13,031 bases of DNA from CAZTBB01 sp964611755 (GTDB taxonomy: Bacteria > Pseudomonadota > Alphaproteobacteria > Micavibrionales > Micavibrionaceae), in assembly GCA_964611755.1 (NCBI GenBank), contig CAZTBB010000053.1, forward strand, positions 1 to 13,031. The letters run 5' to 3'. The position numbers and the translations under genes were made by a program. The notes below the pieces were generated by a model. The model worked only from the letters and a program-made list of their open reading frames with translations, did no database searches and was not told the origin of the DNA. Below, one piece after another: positions 5,979 through 13,031 of this stretch (positions are counted from its first letter, which is position 1; every line of letters begins with the position of its first letter).

Positions 5979-7379
5979 CTATAGGGCCTCGGCGGCAATG
6001 TTTTTGCCGCTTTGGCCTCCATGCAATGATTTGAGTTCATCTGCGATGAGGAAGGCAAGCTCGAGAGCTTGGTTGGCGTTCAAGCGCGGGTCACAATGCG
6101 TATGATAGCGACTGGATAGATCTTCATCGCTAATGGCTTGAGCGCCGCCGATGCATTCTGTGACGTCCTGACCTGTCATTTCAAAATGAACGCCGCCAGG
6201 ATTTGTTCCCTCGGCGCGGTGCACAGCAAAGAACCCCTTCATTTCGGCCAATATGTGCTCTACATGACGGGTTTTGTAACCGCTGGCTGATTTTTGAATA
6301 TTGCCGTGCATGGGATCACAAGACCAAACAACTTTACGGCCCTCTTCCTTGACGCGGCGAACGAGCGGCGCCAGTTTTTCAATTACATCTTCATGTCCCA
6401 TCCGTGCAATCAGTGTCAGACGGCCCGGTATGTTATCCGGATTTAATGTGTCAATCAGGCGCATTAATTCATCCGGAGAGAGAGCCGGAGAGCATTTCAG
6501 GCCAAGCGGGTTTTTAATTCCCTTCACAAATTCAATTTGGGCATGGTCTTCCTGATGCGTGCGTGCGCCAACCCATAGCATATGCGCTGAGGTGTCATAC
6601 CATTCCCCTGTGGCACTATCGATGCGCGTGAGGGCCTCTTCATAGGGGAGAAGCAGAGCCTCATGGGATGTGTAGAAATCAACCTCGCGCATGCGGGCAA
6701 CTTTATCACTCGTAATGCCGCAGGCCGCCATAAAGTCCAATGCCTTGGTGATGCGATCGGACAAATCGGCATAGCGCTCGCCGAGTGGGCTATCATTGAC
6801 AAAATCAAGGGTCCAGCCATGGACGCGCTGCAAATCGGCAAAGCCGCCTTTTGCAAAGGCCCGCAAAAGGTTAAGTGTAGACGATGCCTGATGGTAGGCA
6901 CGGATCATACGCTCAGGGTCAGGTTTTCTGGCCTCGGCTGTGAATTCAAACCCATTGACATTATCCCCGCGATAGCTTGGAAGGGTAACATCACCTTGTG
7001 TTTCAGTATCGCTAGAGCGCGGTTTGGCAAATTGTCCGGCAATACGACCGACTTTGATAACGGGCACTGACCCTGCATAGGTTAGAACAATGGCCATCTG
7101 TAAAATCACACGAAATGTATTGCGGATTTTTTCGGCGCTAAACTCTGCAAAACTCTCGGCGCAATCCCCGCCCTGAAGCAAGAAGGCTTTGCCTTGCGTG
7201 GCAAGTGCCAGATGTTCTTGGAGGCGCTGTGCTTCTCCTGCAAAAACAAGCGGGGGCATATCGCTGAGCGTTTGCTCAACTGATTTTAATTTCCTTTGGT
7301 CCGGATATGTCGGCAATTGGAGAACAGGCTTCTCTCTCCAGCCATCCGGTGTCCATTTCTTGTTTTTATGCAGACTCAT
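5979..7379 (-). CDS. Class II 3-deoxy-D-arabino-heptulosonate 7-phosphate (DAHP) synthase
   Basis: Catalyses the first step of the shikimate pathway, condensing phosphoenolpyruvate and erythrose 4-phosphate. The 466-aa product is of the plant/Mycobacterium (type II) family, not the E. coli AroF/G/H type. Visible signatures are LLQGGDCAESF (metal ligand Cys73), KVGRIAGQFAKPRS, SYRGDNVNG, FYTSHEALLLPYEEALTR, GARTHQEDHAQIEF, CDPMHGN (His358), HFEMTGQDVTEC (Glu400) and HTHCDPRLNANQ (Asp430). These supply the four metal ligands known in the family. I chose ATG at 7379 because AAGGGA ends 6 bases upstream; an in-frame start at 7430 lacks such a site and would overlap a palindrome in the control region. 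It is the first gene of an operon with nadE and gltX. Names such as aroG or aroF are used for this family, so no symbol is given. Confidence 0.96.
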   Translation of the reverse strand: MSLHKNKKWTPDGWREKPVLQLPTYPDQRKLKSVEQTLSDMPPLVFAGEAQRLQEHLALATQGKAFLLQGGDCAESFAEFSAEKIRNTFRVILQMAIVLTYAGSVPVIKVGRIAGQFAKPRSSDTETQGDVTLPSYRGDNVNGFEFTAEARKPDPERMIRAYHQASSTLNLLRAFAKGGFADLQRVHGWTLDFVNDSPLGERYADLSDRITKALDFMAACGITSDKVARMREVDFYTSHEALLLPYEEALTRIDSATGEWYDTSAHMLWVGARTHQEDHAQIEFVKGIKNPLGLKCSPALSPDELMRLIDTLNPDNIPGRLTLIARMGHEDVIEKLAPLVRRVKEEGRKVVWSCDPMHGNIQKSASGYKTRHVEHILAEMKGFFAVHRAEGTNPGGVHFEMTGQDVTECIGGAQAISDEDLSSRYHTHCDPRLNANQALELAFLIADELKSLHGGQSGKNIAAEAL

Positions 7380-7429
7380 ATACTGTCCCTTAATTATCCG
7401 AAGCGATAGAAAACCATTAAATACACGCA

Positions 7430-7441
7430 AAGACTAGTCTT
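7430..7441. repeat. 12-bp perfect palindrome in the divergent control region
   Basis: AAGACTAGTCTT is perfectly palindromic and includes CTAG, a tetranucleotide that is usually scarce in proteobacterial DNA. It lies 51-62 bases upstream of the DAHP synthase start. It is close to where a -35 element would sit for a weak TATTTA/TTTAAT -10 near 7416-7423. A repressor site is possible but unproven. A second, imperfect element TATCA-N7-TGATA lies at 7444-7460. Confidence 0.4.
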
Positions 7442-7468
7442 AATATCAAAAAATCTGATAATATGGAG

Positions 7469-7484
7469 TGTGATTTATTTCACG
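7469..7484. promoter_or_regulatory. CRP/FNR-family operator-like site
   Basis: TGTGA (7469-7473), six bases TTTATT, then TCACG (7480-7484). This matches the CRP consensus TGTGA-N6-TCACA at 9 of 10 half-site positions with the exact spacing. It lies in the 143-bp region between the DAHP synthase start (7379) and the PDE-like gene (7523), so it could serve either. No strong sigma-70 promoter is evident in this spacer. That is consistent with activator-dependent transcription but does not show it. Neither the regulator nor binding can be seen here. Confidence 0.45.
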
Positions 7485-7522
7485 ATCCTAATTTACATCA
7501 AATTTATTGAGCGCTCCATTCT

Positions 7523-8701
7523 GTGTTTTCAAAAAATCTACATAAAGAATTAGTGTTAAAGAGCTGGTCGGACAAGCTTCGCGCATTAAAGCCTGTTTTA
7601 AAAGAAGGTGCATCACAGAGCAGATGGCCAGCCTTAGAAGGGGCGAGCCAAGTCTTGGAGCATATCCTTGATAGGCTGGAGCGTGATATCAACTATTTGG
7701 AGAGCCACGCCAAATTCGTTTTTCTGGTTGATGAGGAAAACAGCACACGTAAAACAGCTGAAATTTTTCGCGGATGGTATGTGACAGACGATTACCCATC
7801 TTTATCCGCCCTTGCCATTTTTGGGATGCATTATGCCGGGCTCAAGCCTGATGATGAGATTGTGCGGATGGTTTTGGCAGCCTCTGTTCTGGGGGAGGTG
7901 GAAAATAACCTGCCATATCATAGCAATATGCATTACAGGAAGGTTGTTTTTCACGTTTTAAGGCTATGCACGGTTCATAATGATATTTATGCGGGCACAC
8001 GCCGCGCTTTTTCCGCGCATCAGGTTGCTTTATTAATTGCGGCGGCATCGATTCATGATCTGGGTCATGATGGGAAAGGAAATTCATTGGAAGGCGAGCA
8101 TATTCGCGCCCGGCTTGAACAGTTTTCTGTTGACCTTGCCGTGCCTTATTTCGAAGCGCTGGGATTTGGCGGGCAGGATTTGCAAGATATCAATATCATG
8201 CTTCTTTGTACGGATGTAACCCCGATCAATAATGCCCGCAATCCTGTAAACCAGATGAAGGCGGCGTATCGTTATCATCATTTGGGAAATAAAGAGGGAA
8301 TAGATCACTTGAATTTAAGTGCCGATCTTAAACCACTCGAGACACGTCCGGGTTTAGTGATGATGTCTTTGATTTTGCATGAGGCCGATTTGGCAACTTC
8401 AAGCGGTGTGAACTATACTGTTACAAAATTTGAGACAGGTCTGGTGCGTGAAGAAATGGGAAGTGATATTGCCCGCCCATCCGATGTTATTCAGTTCCTT
8501 GATGGTGTGTGCGGGCGCCAAATTTTATCCAATGCCGGACAGGAATTATATGCGGCCAATATGGCACGTATTTATGCTCTGGCGGAGGAGGACTACAATA
8601 AAGGTAATGAGGCATACCCCAAGGTTAGCCGCTCTGATTTTATTCTTGGTGAGAATATCCAAGATCAGGCCAGCGCAGGGGGCTCGGATAGCCTGCATTA
8701 G
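7523..8701 (+). CDS. HD-domain phosphohydrolase resembling class I cyclic nucleotide phosphodiesterase
   Basis: Residues about 125-335 carry the metal-site pattern of eukaryotic-type class I phosphodiesterases (PDEase_I), in order and spacing: YHSNMH (132-137, compare YHNxxH), HDLGHDGKGN (178-187, compare HDxxHxGxxN) and HEADL (286-290, compare HxxDL). Predicted metal ligands are His137, His178, Asp179 and Asp289, with His133 as the general acid. A Gln followed by FLD (324-327) may correspond to the family's nucleotide-binding glutamine region. The likely substrate is cAMP or cGMP, but the sequence does not show which; another HD phosphohydrolase activity cannot be excluded. Residues 1-125 hold no GAF, PAS or membrane segment that I recognise, so the protein looks cytosolic. 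The start is uncertain: GTG at 7523 and GTG at 7553 (residue 11) are both possible, with weak ribosome sites. The gene is monocistronic, divergent from DAHP synthase and convergent with gor, 29 bases away. Confidence 0.75.
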   Translation: MFSKNLHKELVLKSWSDKLRALKPVLKEGASQSRWPALEGASQVLEHILDRLERDINYLESHAKFVFLVDEENSTRKTAEIFRGWYVTDDYPSLSALAIFGMHYAGLKPDDEIVRMVLAASVLGEVENNLPYHSNMHYRKVVFHVLRLCTVHNDIYAGTRRAFSAHQVALLIAAASIHDLGHDGKGNSLEGEHIRARLEQFSVDLAVPYFEALGFGGQDLQDINIMLLCTDVTPINNARNPVNQMKAAYRYHHLGNKEGIDHLNLSADLKPLETRPGLVMMSLILHEADLATSSGVNYTVTKFETGLVREEMGSDIARPSDVIQFLDGVCGRQILSNAGQELYAANMARIYALAEEDYNKGNEAYPKVSRSDFILGENIQDQASAGGSDSLH

Positions 8702-8704
8702 AAG

Positions 8705-8719
8705 AGCAGCAGCAGTAGC
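8705..8719. repeat. Short AGC trinucleotide run between convergent genes
   Basis: Three AGC units, one AGT and one AGC fill half of the 29-bp gap between the PDE-like gene and gor. No hairpin with a T-run is present, so neither convergent gene has an evident intrinsic terminator here. Confidence 0.5.
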
Positions 8720-8730
8720 AGAGCGGCAAA

Positions 8731-10080
8731 TTACATCGTTACAAATTCTTCGGCCGCTGTGGGGTGGATACCGATTGTTTTCTTAAAATCTGCGTAGGTG
8801 GCGCCAGCATTCAGGGCAACGGCAAATCCTTGCATAATCTCCGGCGCATCTTGTCCCATCATATGACAGCCAAGAACACGATCTGTCTTCTTGTCAACGA
8901 TCACTTTCATCTGGGTTTTTTCATCCTTGCCAATGAACGAAAATTTGAGGGCTGTGAACTTGATTTTATGAATATCCACGTCATAGCCGTGTTCAATGGC
9001 TTCTTTTTCCGTGAGGCCCACCGCGGATAGAGGGGGCTTCGAGAAGACGGCGCTCGGCAAGAAATCGTAATTCACCTTCGCATCTGGCTCATTGCCAAAA
9101 AGGCGCCGCGCAAGAGTTGCTCCCTCGGCAATGGCAACCGGGGTGAGTTTATAGGTGTTGGTTATATCACCTAATGCATAAACTCCCGCAACATTGGTTT
9201 CAAAATCGTCATTTACAATAACTTCGCCATTGGCTTTGGTTTCAACACCAATTGCATCAAGATTAAGTTTATCCGTGTTGGCATCGCGTCCAACGGCGTT
9301 CATGATCATGTCGTAATTGGCTGTTTTACCATTTTCATATGTTACAAGCAGCGTCCCATCATTATTCTTTTTTATGCTTTGAATGGCATGTTCGAAGTGA
9401 ATTTCAATGCCTTTCTTTTGCATTTCTTCGGCAAGGCTTTCGGCAATGTCATGATCAAACTTGCGCATTAATTGCGATCCACGGTAGGCCACACTCGTTT
9501 TTGCACCCATCCCATTGAAGATGCCGGCAAATTCCACGGCAACATAACCACCGCCATAGACGAGGATATTCTGAGGCAAGCTCTCCATAAAGAAAACATC
9601 ATCCGAGGTAAGCATAAGATCACCACCTTGAAAATCGGGGATACGAGGGCGCAGCCCTGTGGCAATCAGGATATGGTCCGCGGTGATGACGGTGCCATCA
9701 ATATCAACCGTGTTTTTATCGATGAATGTCCCAAAGCCGTTGATGACATCAATATCCAGATCAACATGTTTCTGCCTCTGGCGGCCACTGAGACCCTCAA
9801 TCCATGTTGTTTTATGTTGGATGAATTCCGGCCAGTTAAAGGTTGCGTTTTGATTGATGCCTTCCCAGCCAATGGAGTCAGCCTCCTTCATGAAGCCGCT
9901 ATATTCGGCGGCGTAAGACATGAGTTTTTTAGGCACACAGCCAATATTCACGCAAGTACCGCCAAAGCGATCAACCTCGCACATGCCAACCTTGGCACCG
10001 AAATTTTTGGAAAAACGTGCTGTGCGCATCCCGCCAGAGCCGCTGCCTATTACAAAAAGGTCGTAATGATGATCTGCCAT
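8731..10080 (-). CDS. gor: Glutathione-disulfide reductase
   Basis: A 449-aa FAD- and NADPH-dependent enzyme that regenerates reduced glutathione in the cytosol. The FAD site IGSGSGG (11-17) is followed by the redox disulfide GGTCVNIGCVPKKL (Cys43, Cys48). The second nucleotide fold is GGGYVAVE (176-183). Arg200 and Arg206 in YRGSQLMRKFD are the positions that favour NADPH over NADH in this family. The second FAD motif is VYALGDIT and the C terminus is HPTAAEEFVTM, with catalytic His439 and Glu444. Dihydrolipoamide dehydrogenase and mercuric reductase are less likely because of these arginines and the C terminus. I chose ATG at 10080, whose GAGG ribosome site overlaps the stop codon of the upstream acyltransferase. 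It is the last gene of the waaA-lpxK-lpxL-gor operon, with an 11-base gap to the preceding gene. Confidence 0.95.
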   Translation of the reverse strand: MADHHYDLFVIGSGSGGMRTARFSKNFGAKVGMCEVDRFGGTCVNIGCVPKKLMSYAAEYSGFMKEADSIGWEGINQNATFNWPEFIQHKTTWIEGLSGRQRQKHVDLDIDVINGFGTFIDKNTVDIDGTVITADHILIATGLRPRIPDFQGGDLMLTSDDVFFMESLPQNILVYGGGYVAVEFAGIFNGMGAKTSVAYRGSQLMRKFDHDIAESLAEEMQKKGIEIHFEHAIQSIKKNNDGTLLVTYENGKTANYDMIMNAVGRDANTDKLNLDAIGVETKANGEVIVNDDFETNVAGVYALGDITNTYKLTPVAIAEGATLARRLFGNEPDAKVNYDFLPSAVFSKPPLSAVGLTEKEAIEHGYDVDIHKIKFTALKFSFIGKDEKTQMKVIVDKKTDRVLGCHMMGQDAPEIMQGFAVALNAGATYADFKKTIGIHPTAAEEFVTM

Positions 10081-10091
10081 TTCTTTGTGCC

Positions 10092-10985
10092 TCAATCTGA
10101 ATCGTCTGTTAGGGCTCTGGAGGCCCATCTTTTATGGAGCCAAAGCCATTGGCCCGGATGATCTTTAATCCACTCTTCTAGCTTAAGATGGGCTTCTTTG
10201 ATTACATTCTCAAGGGGTAAGTTCTTTTCTTCGCTGGTTTTGGTTTCAATGGGCTTGTGGACAACAATCTTAAAATTACATCCATCACCTCTGATGATTT
10301 GTGCGGGAATAACGATCGCATCTGTTTTTTGGGATAGCTGAACAAAGGCCGGATTGGTCATGGCAGGGCGCCCAAAAAAAGGAACCGACACGCCTTCATT
10401 AAATTTTTGATCAATCAAAATACCGACATATTTCCCGTCTTTTAAATGTCTGAGTAATTTAGGAGCACTGGCACGTTCTTTTGGAAAGGCAATATTTTCT
10501 TCCTTATGAAAGCCGCGCATTCTTTCTATAAGTTTATCAACGAAGGGATTGTTAGGAGAGCGATATGTCGCGGCAATGGCTTGACCATAATGCATTCTAA
10601 AATAGGGGGTTAAAACTTCCCAATTCCCAAGATGGGCGGAAATGAAGATGATGGGTTTTCCTGTTTTAAAAACAGCCTCAAGGCCTGCGTTATCTTCCAG
10701 TTCTGTATGTTTTCGGCAGATTGTCTCAAGATGAGGATATTCGGCCACTATGCGCCCCAAATTATCCCACATATCGGCCAAAATAGCCTTATAATGCTCA
10801 GCGTTCTTATCCGGCAGGCTTTGAGCAATGTGATCAAGAGCCTTTTTGGATGCCCCCATTTTAGGGCCCATAAGGCGCATTGTTTTGCCCAGAAACGAGG
10901 ATGCGCACTGTACAGGCATTAAACGGCAGATAAGCATCAAAAAAGAAAACAGGAATGCCTCTAAGGCGTAACGCAGTTGTTTCAT
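10092..10985 (-). CDS. lpxL: Lipid A biosynthesis acyltransferase (LpxL/HtrB/MsbB family)
   Basis: A 297-aa inner-membrane enzyme that adds a secondary acyl chain to Kdo-lipid A. A hydrophobic N-terminal anchor covers about residues 9-26 (EAFLFSFLMLICRLMPV). The acyltransferase HX4E motif is His118-Glu123 in SAHLGNWEV. DQKFNEGVSVPFFGRPA and the C-terminal HPGQWLWLHKRW are also characteristic of the family. The length is typical (about 300). Whether it is the LpxL or LpxM type, and which acyl chain it uses, cannot be told from sequence. Its ATG overlaps the lpxK stop in an ATGA arrangement (10982-10985), implying translational coupling. AAGAGA lies about 10 bases upstream within lpxK. The position right after lpxK supports the lipid A role. 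Confidence 0.93.
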   Translation of the reverse strand: MKQLRYALEAFLFSFLMLICRLMPVQCASSFLGKTMRLMGPKMGASKKALDHIAQSLPDKNAEHYKAILADMWDNLGRIVAEYPHLETICRKHTELEDNAGLEAVFKTGKPIIFISAHLGNWEVLTPYFRMHYGQAIAATYRSPNNPFVDKLIERMRGFHKEENIAFPKERASAPKLLRHLKDGKYVGILIDQKFNEGVSVPFFGRPAMTNPAFVQLSQKTDAIVIPAQIIRGDGCNFKIVVHKPIETKTSEEKNLPLENVIKEAHLKLEEWIKDHPGQWLWLHKRWASRALTDDSD

Positions 10986-11986
10986 GACCGGCTATCTCTT
11001 TTTTGTTGAATCAGATCGCATAGAATTTCATCATCCGAGAAGGAGAGAGAGATCGGAAGAAAGCTTACGTTTTTTTTGAATTGATCTGGCAGTCTGACAT
11101 AATCTTTTTCGGTGGTAACGAGCGTTAAGTCATTCTTTTTTGCATTTGATAGCAGCTTTTCCAAGTCCTGATCCGAAAAATTGTGATGATCGGGAAAGCT
11201 AACATGTTTGGAAATCGCAAGATTTAAATCCCTCAAGGTGCTGAAAAACTTATCCGGATGCGCAATGCCTGCAAAGGCCAGAATCTTTTTTTGTTTTAAT
11301 GTGCTTGCTATTTTTTTATCTACATGAATGCGGGCTTCAACGAATGGTGAAGGCGCTTTGTCGCGCTGGGTTTTCTTGGCTTTTCCATTCCAGATGGTAA
11401 GATCAATGTCATCTTTGATGGCTCTTATCGGCTCACGCAATGGGCCAGCAGGAATTGTTTTATGATTTCCAAAGCCTTTTTCAGCATTCACAACCAGAAT
11501 AGAAAAGTCCTTAAAGACGGTGTTGTTTTGAAGCCCATCATCCATGACCACGCAATCAAAGCCCTGATCTTCTATAAACTTAATTCCTTTTTTGCGATCG
11601 GCACAGACGATCACAGGGGCGTGTTGCTGCAAGATAAATGCCTCATCACCAACCTGATATGCTGTGTGATGGTTTGTAACGAGTGTCGGCTCTTTAAGAG
11701 AGCCGCCATAACCGCGCATTAAAAAACAAGGGCACTTAAATAAATTCTTTTTCTTAATAAGAGTCATTATTGCTGCGGCGCTCGGGGTTTTTCCTGTGCC
11801 TCCGGCCGTTATATTCCCTACGCAAATGACGAAGGAGGATGATTGGTATTGGCCTTGTTTCTGGATATGCATGTTTATGCGGTGTATCAATTGGTACAAA
11901 CAAGCAAGGGGCGTAAGAGCGGTTTCCAAAAGAGGGGGGGCGCTCGCTTCGTCGCGATACCAAAATGTCGGAGTATGCCATTTCAT
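10982..11986 (-). CDS. lpxK: Tetraacyldisaccharide 4'-kinase
   Basis: LpxK phosphorylates the 4' position of the lipid A disaccharide precursor at the cytosolic face of the inner membrane. The 334-aa product has the Walker A segment ITAGGTGKTP (about 59-68), the VGDEA motif (112-116), the DDGLQN motif (149-154) and the downstream GFGNHKTIPAGPLREP block. A hydrophobic N-terminal helix region typical of the family lies around residues 23-36. ATG at 11986 is preferred because it gives the familiar opening MKWHTPTFWYRD; an in-frame TTG at 11998 would add four residues. The ribosome site is weak (TAAGAA). It follows waaA after 21 bases and overlaps the acyltransferase by 4. Confidence 0.95.
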   Translation of the reverse strand: MKWHTPTFWYRDEASAPPLLETALTPLACLYQLIHRINMHIQKQGQYQSSSFVICVGNITAGGTGKTPSAAAIMTLIKKKNLFKCPCFLMRGYGGSLKEPTLVTNHHTAYQVGDEAFILQQHAPVIVCADRKKGIKFIEDQGFDCVVMDDGLQNNTVFKDFSILVVNAEKGFGNHKTIPAGPLREPIRAIKDDIDLTIWNGKAKKTQRDKAPSPFVEARIHVDKKIASTLKQKKILAFAGIAHPDKFFSTLRDLNLAISKHVSFPDHHNFSDQDLEKLLSNAKKNDLTLVTTEKDYVRLPDQFKKNVSFLPISLSFSDDEILCDLIQQKRDSRS

Positions 11987-12007
11987 TGTTCTTACCAAGC
12001 AGGTTTT

Positions 12008-13031
12008 CTAGGCTGCTTTTGAATTCGAGGGAGCGTCTTGCTCTCCCAATGATTTTCCTATTACTGGTGCAAGATTATCCATGACAGTTTGCAGAACACG
12101 TTCTTTTTCTTTTGTAAATTCAAGACTCTTTTCTTGTGCCTGTTTCATAAGTTCAGGGTCTGACATAAATTCTTTTAGTTTATAGAACAGTTCTTCCTTA
12201 GAATTCACCTGAACGGCGGCATCAGCTCTATCCATCTCGTCATAGACATCTTTAAAGTTTTGAACTTTGGGGCCATGAAGAATGGCACAGTTAAGCTGCG
12301 CGGCCTCAATGGGGTTGTGTCCACCGCCGCCATCATCACTGAAGGATCGGCCAATACAGGCAATATTGGTGAGGTGGTAAAACAAGCCAAGCTCGCCAAT
12401 TGTGTCGACAACGAATATTTCATCTTCCGGTTTAGGCAGCTTTTTTATGCGCGTTCTTTGTGATGCTTTGACTTTAAAACGCTTGCACAGACGCGCAATG
12501 TGACCTCCTCGCTCGGGGTGGCGCGGAGCAATAATCGTCAGCAGATTGTCTTGTGTGCTCTTGAGGATTTGGTGAACACGGCAGGCAATTTCCTCTTCCC
12601 CGTTATGTGTGCTGGCGTAGACCCATACTGGACGGCCGTTAATAGCCTGTTGCAGTTGTTCCAGATCCTCTTTCTCAGAAGATAGCGGCTTGGCGCTGTA
12701 TTTCAGGTTTCCGGTGTTGACAACAGCCTTGCCGCCCAGAGATTTAAAGCTTTTAGCGTCGCGCCCGGTTTGCGCCAAAATAACATCAAAGCCGGAGAGC
12801 ATATTGGCAATCAGGAAGTAACCAAATGTCCAAAGCGCACGGGACTGGGTCGACATACGGGCGTTGATAAGGGCGGCCGGAATTTTACGTTTTTTAATTT
12901 CATGGAGCATGGATGGCCAAAGCTCGGATTCCATCCAAAGTGCCATGTCAGGCTTCCAATAATTAAAAAAGCTTTCAACCCATTTAGGGTGATCAACGGG
13001 AATAAATTGATGAATTGTGCGCTCCGGCAGG
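12008..13031 (-). CDS. waaA: Kdo transferase (3-deoxy-D-manno-octulosonic acid transferase), 5' end outside window
   Basis: WaaA is a GT30 glycosyltransferase that moves Kdo from CMP-Kdo to the lipid A precursor at the inner membrane. The reading frame stays open to the window edge. Its first visible residues, LPERTIHQFIPVDHPKWVES, followed by WKPDMALWMESELWP, are the classic WaaA core, so the true start lies beyond 13031 and the ATG at 12946 is internal. Also visible are the NTGNLKY segment, the APRHPERG loop, VVDTIGELGLFY and GGGGHNPIEAAQL, the conserved nucleotide-sugar binding region. About 340 C-terminal residues are present of the roughly 420 usual for the family. It precedes lpxK by 21 bases in the same direction. 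The operon promoter is not in this window. Confidence 0.95.
   Translation of the reverse strand, partial: LPERTIHQFIPVDHPKWVESFFNYWKPDMALWMESELWPSMLHEIKKRKIPAALINARMSTQSRALWTFGYFLIANMLSGFDVILAQTGRDAKSFKSLGGKAVVNTGNLKYSAKPLSSEKEDLEQLQQAINGRPVWVYASTHNGEEEIACRVHQILKSTQDNLLTIIAPRHPERGGHIARLCKRFKVKASQRTRIKKLPKPEDEIFVVDTIGELGLFYHLTNIACIGRSFSDDGGGGHNPIEAAQLNCAILHGPKVQNFKDVYDEMDRADAAVQVNSKEELFYKLKEFMSDPELMKQAQEKSLEFTKEKERVLQTVMDNLAPVIGKSLGEQDAPSNSKAA

Noticed and set aside
9472..10161. Long open frame opposite gor
   Set aside because: It lies antisense to highly conserved glutathione reductase motifs and encodes no recognisable domain.
1..13031. CRISPR array, insertion sequence, prophage or defence island
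   Set aside because: No spaced direct repeats, transposase, integrase, terminal inverted repeats or defence-type domains are visible; the accessory-looking content is limited to the 209-aa, 76-aa and PDE-like genes.

Overview
The window looks like a chromosomal housekeeping segment of a Gram-negative alphaproteobacterium. The evidence is the alphaproteobacterial type of GltX (CYET-type insert, HVGN/KLSKR signatures), a class II (plant/Mycobacterium-type) DAHP synthase, an S4 starting MSGKRQAAKHK, a glutamine-dependent two-domain NadE, and a Kdo/lipid A gene set (waaA, lpxK, lpxL-type). The genus cannot be fixed by eye. I see no insertion sequence, prophage, integrase, CRISPR array or defence cassette.

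Layout. Positions 1-104 hold the 3' end of rpoD (sigma-70 region 4.2), interrupted by an in-frame TAA at 33-35. Almost touching it, on the minus strand, is a 209-aa protein of uncertain function (109-738) driven by a near-consensus promoter that predicts a leaderless mRNA. A tRNA with anticodon CAU (850-926, probably tRNA-Ile2) is followed by a strong promoter (946-973), the rpsD leader, rpsD (1092-1709) and its terminator. The minus-strand trmJ (1768-2508) ends inside that terminator. A 76-aa orphan gene (2644-2874) lies divergent from trmJ. A three-gene minus-strand operon follows, transcribed from about 7.4 kb down to 2.9 kb: class II DAHP synthase, nadE and gltX. Divergent from it is a 392-codon gene (7523-8701) whose three metal-site motifs match eukaryotic-type class I cyclic nucleotide phosphodiesterases. 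The shared intergenic region holds a TGTGA-N6-TCACG box resembling a CRP/FNR-family operator. The right end is another minus-strand operon: waaA (5' end outside the window), lpxK, an lpxL/htrB-type acyltransferase and glutathione reductase gor. lpxK and lpxL overlap by 4 bases, and the other junctions have 11-21 base gaps.

How the genes work together. WaaA, LpxK and the LpxL-type enzyme complete Kdo-lipid A in the inner membrane, and Gor is carried as the last cistron. DAHP synthase opens the shikimate pathway, NadE makes NAD from deamido-NAD and glutamine, and GltX charges tRNA-Glu. rpsD, the tRNA and trmJ serve translation and tRNA modification. The points most worth a second look are the nonsense codon in rpoD, the class I PDE-like gene beside a CRP-like box, and the divergent 209-aa protein with its leaderless promoter.
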